From positions 124,001-188,000 of the forward strand of contig JAKSYS010000022.1 of NCBI GenBank assembly GCA_022925895.1: a stretch of DNA of 64,000 nt, written 5' to 3'. The position numbers were made by a program, and so were the translations under genes. Origin of the DNA: Fragilaria crotonensis. Its lineage: Eukaryota; Bacillariophyta; Fragilariophyceae; Fragilariales; Fragilariaceae. The notes under the pieces are model-generated. The model saw nothing but the letters and a program-made list of their open reading frames with translations. It did no database searches and was not told the origin of the DNA. Shown piece by piece: positions 56,001 to 64,000 of the stretch; position 1 is the first letter of the stretch; every line of letters begins with the position of its first letter.

Positions 56001-57266
56001 GTCCTAATTGTTCGAGCTCTCTATGGGTTGAAGTCAAGTGGTGCTCGATGGCGAGACCACATGGCGGCCACGTTACGGGAAGGAGGCTTTGTAAGTTGCA
56101 GAGGTGATCCTGACGTATGGATGCGGCCCAAGGTGAAGACGAATGGGGACAAATACTGGGAGTATGTTCTTTGCTATGTGGATGATATTTTGTGCGTGTC
56201 GCACGAACCGCAAGTGGTCATGGACTACCTCGCCTCCAAGTATACCCTAAAGAAAGGAAGTGTGAAGGAACCTGACTCATATTTAGGTGCCGAAGTCAAG
56301 AAGTGGACAATCGATGGTGCAGACAACCCAAGCAAGGTAAGATGGGCAATGTCTTCTGACCTTTATGTAAAGCGTGCTGTAACCGAGGTTGAACGTGAAC
56401 TTGATGAGATTGGTGAACGGCTAAGCACAAAGGTGTCGACGCCTATGAGTCAGGGTTACCGACCTGAAATTGATACAACCCCGGAACTGGACGCAAAGCG
56501 TGCGAACTATTTTCAGGGATTGATCGGAGTGCTGCGCTGGATCTGTGAACTTGGGCGCGTTGATATCCTCGTTGACGTTGCAATGTTGTCGCGTTTTCTT
56601 GCTGCACCAAGAAGGGGGCATCTCGACCAAGCTTTCCACATCTTCGCGTACTTGAAACGATACAACCGGTCAAGCATGGTATTCGATGACACGGAGCCAG
56701 TGTTTGATGAGAGTCGCTTTCAGAAGTGTGATTGGACTGAATACTACCCGGGCGCGTGCGAGGTAGAGCCGCCAGGTGCACCCGAATTACGGGGGCAATC
56801 GGTATCGATGAGTTGTTTTGTTGATGCGGACCATGCTGGTTGTCGTGTCACACGGCGCTCTCATACTGGAGTTTTGATTTTTATTAATCGAGCACCTATC
56901 CTTTGGTATTCGAAACGGCAAAATACTGTCGAAGCATCGACCTTTGGATCTGAGTTCATTGCTGCAAAGGTTGCAGTGGAGATGATTGAAGGACTGCGTT
57001 ACAAGCTGCGGATGATGGGTGTCCAAGTGGATGGGCCAACAAACGTATTTTGTGATAATGAATCCGTCGTCAAGAATTCGACGAAGCCTGAGTCAACTCT
57101 GAAGAAGAAACACAATGCGATTGCTTACCACCGAGTGCGTGAAGCGCAAGCGGCAGGTATTGTGCGGATCGCTAAGGAGGACGGAGAAACCAACTTGGCG
57201 GATATCCTAACCAAGTGTCTTCCTGGGCCACGGCTAAGAGAGTTGTGCTCGCGTATACTTTGGTGA
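53026..57266 (+). CDS. pol: Copia B Pol (protease-integrase-RT-RNase H)
   Basis: Two long frames: 53062-55665 (867 aa) and 55638-57266. The first has protease ELDSHADT (Asp at about 44), the integrase core YSDTMF (Asp 354), VTDN (Asp 411) and LAESTI (Glu 446), a DD35E arrangement, then an acidic linker. The usual integrase H-H-C-C zinc site is replaced by an RRWGVGLDTAKRTLQ stretch, which I recall as typical of diatom CoDi elements. The second has RT ADVQGAYLNA (Asp 91), YVDD (182-183), and RNase H VDADHAG (Asp 396), GSEFIAA (Glu 439) and CDNES (Asp 473). They overlap with a -1 offset at about 55658 (KAIE). Copia A has the same break. Confidence 0.92.
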
Positions 57267-57453
57267 CTGGTCCAAAAAGGACGCGGTTACGAGTGGAGTA
57301 CATAATGATTATGGAACCACTAACCCCCAAAACGGATGGGTGGACGTACACGTGATGACACGTGGAACCACCATAAACTAGCCGAAGTCGGCCGGCCACT
57401 GCATTGACGAATTCGGTCGAACTAGTCGTCTCTGACGATTAGCTCGAGGGGAC

Positions 57454-57708
57454 TGAATGAATTCTGCCATGAGTGCGGGATATTCGGACACCGGGACAGA
57501 CCGAAGTATCTTGGGCTGACGCAAGACGCGTGCCACGTACGCATGCGCGGATGGGACACTTCATCCGCGGCATGAGGGAACAAGTCTAGAATATGCTCAC
57601 TCTTTTTGTAAATAGTCAAGTTGCATGCTGCTACTAGTTGATTACTACATGTCTTAGAGTCGTCCCTGGCAATGGCGGATGCGCCGCTCTTGCGAGGGAA
57701 TCAACTGA
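57454..57708 (+). repeat. Copia B 3' LTR (255 bp)
   Basis: Identical by eye to 50201-50455. It is preceded by the purine-rich cgaggggac (57445-57453), a likely polypurine tract. Confidence 0.93.
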
Positions 57709-57709
57709 C

Positions 57710-57822
57710 CTCATCTTGCTATCAATTCTACGTAGAAGCAACGTGAAGAAATCTGATTTTGCCGAACCATCCGTGTCGCCGGCTTTTTTCGCGAAAAATT
57801 TATTGAAAACAAGTGCGAACAC
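57710..57822 (-). other. Possible upstream exon or 5' UTR of the ARM-like gene
   Basis: On the minus strand an ATG at 57822 opens 37 codons (MFALVFNKFFAKK ...) up to ATGAG at 57710. With copia B and one TSD removed, this is followed by GTGTGT, a possible splice donor. Joining to 50122 keeps the frame (total 604 aa). Equally, the stretch may be promoter or UTR of a gene starting at 50127. Confidence 0.35.
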
Positions 57823-59375
57823 GTAATTAGCTAAGCAAGATGGCGTCGAGTTCGACCTCCCGCCTTTTCCATTTTTGTTCGTAGATATGTACTGCGCTCT
57901 ACTCGTACTTTAACGATAGTACTTGTACTGGCAGAACGGCTACAAGTGGATGCCTTAAGGTACTGGTACAGTATGTCATAGGCAGTGCTTGGGTCTACAA
58001 TGGCCTGCAGAGACGGGAATTTCAAACCCAGCCCACCCAAACCCACGGCCCACCCAAACCCATTGGGTTAAGGGTGGGTTTTGGGTGAGCTCAGGATTTC
58101 ATGGGTGGGTCTGGGTGGGCCGGCAAATCATAGCAAAAAATGACTGTAGATGTTTGCTACCGGTAGTAGTAGAGCCATCTAGTCCAGTACTAACTACTGG
58201 GTTTGGGTGGGTTTGGGTAGGTCTTGGTAGATCGTATGGGTTCTGGGTGGGTTTGGGCTGGTACTTCCGTGAGCGTAGCTTTACGTGGGTACCCATGGGT
58301 TTGATATTTTCAGAAAGCCTGGTTTCCAATTGCCAAGTATCGAACGGTGGTACGCAGTACGCAGTAGACTAGTCTTCATGACGTTTATGGGTATCCTCTA
58401 GGAGTCACATGACTTTGGGATGGTTCAACAGTTCACAGGCCTGAGGGATGGCGGGTGCGTTAGCAAAAAGGACTTCCTGGCATATATTATATCGCCCGGT
58501 CGCCTAATCGGTCTCATGGAAAACAAATCATCGATTCCAATCCGGAAGCAAGCTTTTCAATTGCACTGCATGGTGCGGTTGTCCTCGGTCCGTCAGTCCA
58601 TGCTCCGCGGCGACAAAGGCACTAGGGGAGTAGTGGTAGTAGTACTGTACTACTGATCTATCCCTGCGTTCGCCTGAGGTCTTGTCTGACACGTTCGGCG
58701 ATCAACATCTAGAACCATACTGGGCATTATACTGTACTAGGGTACTACCTCAGGTAGAACATATTTGATACCATTAATTATGATATTATGATGCATAGAA
58801 TTTTTCAAATTGTTCCGTTGCCAACTATGTATTGACTTTCTCAAATCCTGACATGAGGAGAACGGAGAACACACATGAATAGTGACGAGCAGTATGTGAA
58901 CTGTGAACCCCACGCCATCACAAAACCCATCCTCTACTGAAACGGCACCGTCATTTGATCTGTTGCCAATCGTTAATAGACGCTGGACGGTTGTGGGAGT
59001 CACCCAGCAACGAGACATATTGTGTGTTGTGTGGAGAAGGAGCGTTGTGGGATTGGATTAAGACTTCACTGCCCGCTGGTTTTGCAATTTTAGATTATTT
59101 ATCATCGTCTCTTTTGTCACTTGCTATTCCAAGTTCTTGCATTCCTGTCCCAGTCCAGAGCGGATTTACAAGTCGACACGTTAGCACGTCTGGAAGGAGT
59201 TGATTGAAGGCAGTGAGTGAGAGGGCGGTATAGACTATTCGACAACGGGCGTCGGAACAATTGACCGACTAGTTGTTACGTTGCCTGATACACTGCTAAG
59301 CCCTTCCCTTTGACAAGTGGCATAACGCAGGAGAACTCATCCATTCGTTGCGGCGCGAAAACAAATAGAAACAAA
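57823..59375. other. Intergenic between ARM-like gene and kinase gene
   Basis: The two host genes diverge from here, so their promoters should lie in it. 58022-58257 is a G-rich gggtttgggtggg repeat tract (listed separately). 58590-58660 has short gtagtagt repeats. The plus-strand frames 58420-58656 and 58955-59203 were not recognised. Confidence 0.45.
58022..58257 (+). repeat. G-rich degenerate repeats with three G-quadruplex motifs
   Basis: Four-run G3 motifs with short loops lie at 58103-58119, 58199-58217 and 58238-58257, all on the plus strand. An inverted C-rich copy lies at 58026-58062. The unit is about gggtttgggtgg. It does not match a telomere repeat exactly. Confidence 0.75.
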
Positions 59376-61567
59376 ATGTCACAGACCCCGGAAACAAATC
59401 AAGGGGCCGAGGAACGTTCCGCTAGGACTCGACCTGCTCCAATGCATCCGTTTCAAACTCCTACCGATATGAAGAACGCAATGCACTTAGGGAATGTTGC
59501 ATCCACTCCTGTCACGGCTACCATGACACCGCCGACACCTTTCTCGGAGTCTCCCCGTGACAATCTTTGCGACGAGGGATATTTGGGACAGCACGATACC
59601 TATCAAGTAAAACGACTGTTTCGGGAAGAACCTCACCAGCAAGATGACTTGCATCGTATTGATTCCTGTAGAGTGAGTCCCCCCACTTCAAGAAGATCCA
59701 GACGCCATTCCTTTCCAGTGAGGCGATACTCAAAATCGTCACGTTCCCGATCCATGAAACCTCATGAATCCTTCGATTTCAGCATCACACCGTCGACCTC
59801 ATCATATACGGATGCAATCGACGACTCTGCCCCCAGTCGATTTTCCTCGACGCTATTAAAGAGAGTTCGCTCCTTGTCGTTTGATGACCAGAAAATCAGA
59901 CTCTCGCATCAAAAATCTCTTATTTTGACGCTGGGTGTGGTTCTCTTGATTTCGATGGGGATTATTTTTCGGTCGGATTGCACCATGAATGACGAGCTTT
60001 TGCAACAACACGAGCGAACGATTCGTCGCCACCAGCGCCATCACAATGGCCCCATGTCGGCGGGATTGCGAGGGGACCTGGTCAAAATGGGGGGTGGTCG
60101 AACGTTTGCGGAACGCAGTCGATTTCGTCCTCCACATTTTGAGTACGAAACACAACCTAATCGAACTTTGCAACTGGATCAACGTGATTATCAAATAAGG
60201 AAATCTGAAACCACTCCTTTTGGTTCTGATAACGTGTTCTTTCTCGCCGATCGAAAGCACCTTGCCTTTCGGCCTCCTCCGCCAATTACCAATTCGAGGG
60301 TGGACCCCTTTGAGACTCAAGATCGTTTTATGTATCGAGGGGAAAAGGAGACCAAGAAAAGTGCTACAATGAGTCGTGTCTTTTTCTTTGCAAAGAAACA
60401 GACACCTGCTTCTTCGCGACCTTTGCGCCAATTTGGTTCTGATTTCACCGATAACACTCAATTTTACGGCGTTCATGATTCGGACGATGAGCGCCTTTCG
60501 CACATGGAAATTCGCCAACCTTTGGACGATGGCGAGTGTGTTCCGATGAAGGATTGGCAAACTACGTATCATCCCTCATGTAATATGATGCACGAGTTGG
60601 GAATGGAACACATGGGCGAATCAACGAAGCCAGACTTTTCGCTCTTTGGAACGAAAGGTTACTGGAGACACGCTTGGAAGTTCAATGGAGGTCCGAACGG
60701 GCTTGAAACAATCGTCTTGAAGACATTGAAGTACGTGGCTCTAGGTGAATTGATATCGAGTCTTCGTTTAGTGGTACTCACGCATTTCCTACTTTCAGAT
60801 TCCAACACAACTTTGATGATGCTCACTTTGAGCATCATCGTGTGGATGCCGTAGCTATGGAGAGGCTAACCTCCTCACCTCACGTAATTAATATTTTCGG
60901 CTTCTGTGGCCATTCTGTGATGACTGAGTTTGCTGATGGAAATCGTCTCGGAGAGTTGGCTGATAAGAACAAAAACCCATTGGCGCGTCTGCGGATTGCT
61001 CGAGACATTGCTGAAGGCCTCGCTGATGTTCATGGAATCGACGGTGACGGACTGGCGACCTTTGTTCATTTGGACATTAATCCAGCAAACGTGGTGAGTA
61101 TTCGTGGTTCTCTCAAATTGAACGACTTCAACATTGGCATTTTGCGGCGGTGGAATGTGACGTCAAATACGTATTGCGGATTCCCCTCTCAATATCCTAA
61201 TCCCCAGTGGCGATCACCGGAGGAGGCACGGAACGAGCAGAATTTGACAGAAAAGGTCGATGTATTCTCCATGGGGCATATCTTCTTTAGGCTTATTTGT
61301 GGGCATGAGCCATGGAACAAGTTAGAAATTGGCGGTAAGCCGTCCAAGGAGGATATCAACGCTAAGGTGCAAAATGGAGTACTTCCCCGCATACCCCAGG
61401 AGATTATGACCACAACTGACCCCGAAGTTATGGCTATTCGCGATGTTATGCTGGATTGTTATGCATTTGACCCGGCCGCTCGTCCCAGGGCTCGAAGCAT
61501 CGCCACCCGCCTTCAAAGCGTTCTAGAAATGCTGGAAGGCAGCGACCATGGAGAGACTCGAACATGA
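59376..61567 (+). CDS. Transmembrane protein kinase-like protein (2 exons, 707 aa)
   Basis: ATG 59376 (MSQTPETN, after caaa). Exon 1 is 59376-60730, the intron 60731-60798 (68 bp, GTACGTGG...TTTCAG), exon 2 60799-61567. Coding length is 2124 nt, divisible by three. Residues 1-180 are Ser/Arg/Pro-rich and disordered. A transmembrane helix lies at about 183-200 (LILTLGVVLLISMGIIF), and the kinase domain from about 420. Kinase motifs are IVLKTLK (Lys at about 447), FVHLDINPAN in place of HRDLKxxN, NDFNIG in place of DFG, and WRSPEE in place of APE. The catalytic Asp is kept but HRD is HLD and DFG is DFN. I recall a similar family in diatoms. Activity is uncertain. A DNA transposon begins 11 bp after the stop. 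Confidence 0.85.
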
Positions 61568-61578
61568 TTAGCTACTAG

Positions 61579-62902
61579 AGTGTCTAAACGCCCGCTGTCT
61601 TTAATTAAAGATAGCCCACTGGTGAAATCTTTAATTAAAGATCGATTTCGTCCTCTACTTAACTTCTTCATTTCATCTTTTTAATCAAAATTAAAGCTGC
61701 CAATGTACTCTCAATTTAGTCAAACCTCATGGGCCAAACGGGGCATCTTAGTCAGCGACAGTTCCTGGTTTATGTTTTTGAAAGCAAAACTGGAGCCAAT
61801 TTTTCCTCAGTTTTTTGGGTCGAAAAATAACACGGTTTCACCGGATGTATAGTATGTGGCCTACACAGGCTACATAAATTCAGGTCATTTGAGGCCTCAC
61901 TTCACGTGTTGAGTTCATCACCTTCCACTTTGATTGAGCCAAAACGCGGATGTACAATTGTCATGAAAATGCGTTAAAGAGGAGGTATGTAACGGGGGGT
62001 GTTCTCTAATTTTCATCATTCCGTGAGCTGTGACAATGAAATTGAACGAGGTTTTTCGTCGTCCGTCACTATATCATAAACATCTCAATTCTCCATTCTT
62101 TCACTGCAAACAGCTTGTCTTGGCCATGCCAGACCAACCTGATGTTGTTGGTGGCTGCATTGGTTGAAAGTGATGCTTGGTTCATCCCTACTACTTGCTG
62201 AGTGCAGTCATTGCTTTGGAAGCACCAAGAAGCAAAAATCACCCCAACGGATGTGGCATTCTGGTTGAGGACCATGCCACTACTACATTTTTTCTCCTTA
62301 TCAACAACAATCCTTATTTAGTTGCAAATGTGGTGGAACAAGAAGAAGAGTATTGATGATAGGTTTGTGAAATAGAATGTGACATCGTGATGTCACGGCA
62401 ACTCAATGACGCACGTTCGTGCTTACAGCTAATGCCGTGGCAAGAAGGGCCAGAAGACAGCAGGTGGAGAGGCAGAATGGCTATTTTGGTTTACAATTTG
62501 GTGGCTGGCTGAACAAGATGGTACACTTCCCATTAGTCTTCACCAGGGCTGATGCTGAACCTGCAAGTGTTTTCATGCATGGTGCTCTCGTGTTGCAAAG
62601 GTACTTTGGGGTGCACCTTCATAACATGGATTTACCACACCAAAAACGAAAGTTAAGCTTTTCTGCCCACCTAGAGTACTGGCACAGTGAATAATGAATA
62701 GATTCAAAGTGTTACTTTATAAGTCTACCACTAGATGTATGATGATATCAATGACGGCAATAGGCCATTGTCAATGTCGAATTTTGTGCAGTTGATGGTA
62801 TAAAATGTACATCGACCGTCTTGCAAAACGTACGAAAATAGCCATCTTTAAAAAAAGACAGAATTGTCGTTAATTAAAGAACCCCCCGGGCGTTTAGACA
62901 CT
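61579..62902. mobile_element. TIR DNA transposon, probably non-autonomous (1324 bp)
   Basis: Terminal inverted repeats AGTGTCTAAACGCCC (61579-61593) and its complement (62888-62902), flanked by the direct repeat actag (61574-61578 and 62903-62907). Subterminal tctttaattaaag palindromes recur on both sides (about 61598, 61632 and 62870). The inner frame 62419-62694 (+, 91 aa) and the overlapping remnant at 62090-62340 may be decayed transposase, but I recognise no DDE motif. The superfamily is undetermined. Confidence 0.85.
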
Positions 62903-63607
62903 ACTAGTGAGCCTTTTAGTTACAGCAATTGGTTTTTGGTTTTTCTCGGAACTTACGTAGAGACCCTTAGTTCAATTTGCTCCTCTAACTGGGTTCTGAT
63001 TTCTGATCTTTTACGTCATAAATAATAAAAAGATTGTCTTGTGTCCGGTAGGATAAAAAATTCCACAGACATGAAGAACCGGACAAAATAGATGAAGACA
63101 ACGATGGCGTACATGTATAGGGAACGCTGTGTACCAGTACCGTGCACGCCCCGACCAGACGTCTTTATCAAAATATGCATACCTGAAATTGGGCTCCCAT
63201 GGGGCGTTTCCGTCCGCCCCGGATGTACGTCCGGACAAAATCTTGGCGTAGCCCATATACCAAAATCCAGGCCAGACTTTTGTCGTTTCCTCACGCCGGT
63301 TAAATAACATTTTTGTTGGCGGACGAAACTATTTGTACTGATTGCCGTGGGCATGAACGGTTTGCTCGGCCAGACGATTGTTCCTGACGGAATGAAGCAT
63401 TTTTCATACTGAAAGGCATGGTCGTAAAGTTGGTGTCAGACTGATCGTGAAGTTCGTGCCAGACAATGTTCATTATTTTTCACAATTGTGTCACGTCGTT
63501 TGCAGGACTAGAATTGTTAATTTCCATTAGCGTTGAGTGTTCTATGCATCCTTCTGCCTTGAACTGACAACACTATGCACGTTTAATCCGCAAGTGCTGT
63601 TACAGTC
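62903..63607. other. Intergenic, no recognised gene
   Basis: Short frames exist on both strands around 63011-63354. None resembles a known protein. Confidence 0.35.
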
Positions 63608-63961
63608 CAGAAACGACGGGCAAGGGGTGATCTGACTGATTCCCCTCCGCCGGAGACTAAGGAGACTGACAACGAACGACGCCTTCGCTTACGTCGTAAT
63701 ACATTTAGACATGTTAGGCGAGGTGATCCTGTCGGTACAGCTGGGAAGCGACAAGCAAGCTGTGATTTGTCAGATTCTCCCTCGCCAGAAAATGAGGAGA
63801 CGGAGTGCGAGCGTGGCCGTCGTCTGAGCCGTATCAGATATAGAAGGACAAGGCATCGCTACCGTCTCCTTTCATGTCCTGCTACAGTCGATCCGGCAGG
63901 AAGCGACGAGATGGCAGCAGCTGTAAGAGGAAACGGTGATGTAGCTGATGATGAAGTGTAA
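63608..63961 (+). CDS. Small basic protein frame with internal duplication, unrecognised
   Basis: Open from about 63608 to TAA 63961 with no ATG at its start. A candidate splice acceptor, gttacag, sits at 63599-63605, so it may be a last exon. Two copies of a motif are visible: KRRARGDLTDSPPPE-x-KE and KRQASCDLSDSPSPE-x-EE, each followed by Arg-rich sequence. It resembles disordered nuclear or transposon-linked proteins. The function is unknown. Confidence 0.35.
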   Translation, partial: QKRRARGDLTDSPPPETKETDNERRLRLRRNTFRHVRRGDPVGTAGKRQASCDLSDSPSPENEETECERGRRLSRIRYRRTRHRYRLLSCPATVDPAGSDEMAAAVRGNGDVADDEV

Positions 63962-64000
63962 CAGAATAACAGTGCAGCTATAATTGAAAACGCACATGGA

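Larger units (their letters stand above)
50201..57708 (+). mobile_element. Copia B: young Ty1/copia LTR retrotransposon
   Basis: A 7508-bp plus-strand element with 255-bp LTRs identical by eye. It is flanked by cctc at 50197-50200 and 57709-57712 (a preceding a extends the match to acctc). It is the near-identical, inverted sibling of copia A and better preserved. gag has two one-base losses and pol one break shared with copia A. It is inserted upstream of the ARM-like gene's ATG. Confidence 0.95.

Noticed and set aside
58022-58257. Telomere repeats
   Set aside because: The units vary (gggttt, gggtgg, gggtct) and do not form a regular TTAGGG-type array. Coding genes follow.

Overview
The window looks like nuclear DNA of a diatom, probably a pennate one (inferred). 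The evidence is Ty1/copia polyproteins of the CoDi type, a Ty3/gypsy element, an APE-type LINE with a diatom-style reverse transcriptase, short GT-AG introns of about 70-80 bp, and host genes set in a sea of transposons. I see no bacterial operons, CRISPR, rRNA or tRNA.

Layout. 1-2.2 kb: satellite-like tandem repeats and a duplicated block. 2.4-4.1 kb: a 561-codon repeat-family reading frame broken by two in-frame stops. 4.7-5.8 kb: an old copia pol fragment. 6.9-15.4 kb: a decayed hAT/DUF659 transposase split by a young copia element (copia A, minus, 7297-14789, 255-bp LTRs, TSD acac). 16.1-31.7 kb: an older, decayed copia element (copia C, minus, TSD tcac). Inside copia C lies an 8.65-kb LINE (minus, 18145-26798) with a 15-bp target duplication. 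32.2-33.2 kb: the 3' end of a second, degraded LINE. 34.1-35.3 kb: an intact host gene for a single-pass membrane protein. 36.1-37.5 kb: a truncated, diverged relative of the gypsy element. 37.7-38.8 kb: unrecognised, partly decayed coding sequence.

From 39 to 58 kb a host ARM/HEAT-like gene (minus strand) has been torn apart. A gypsy element (40800-50117, identical 177-bp LTRs, TSD actc) sits in its first codons. A second young copia (copia B, plus, 50201-57708, identical 255-bp LTRs, TSD cctc) sits about 80 bp further upstream. 58-64 kb: a G-rich intergenic stretch, an intact two-exon transmembrane protein kinase gene, a 1.3-kb TIR DNA transposon (61579-62902, TSD actag) only 11 bp after the kinase stop, and a small unrecognised basic reading frame.

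The insertions can be ordered. hAT precedes copia A, copia C precedes the LINE, and the ARM gene precedes gypsy and copia B. Copia A, copia B and gypsy have identical LTR pairs by eye and are recent. The LTRs of copia C differ at about six sites and its interior has lost many CpGs. Mechanistically notable points: gag and pol of copia A/B share one frame across a single TGA; the gypsy Gag start lies inside the LTR and its frame runs through the primer-binding site; the LINE ORFs overlap as TAATG.
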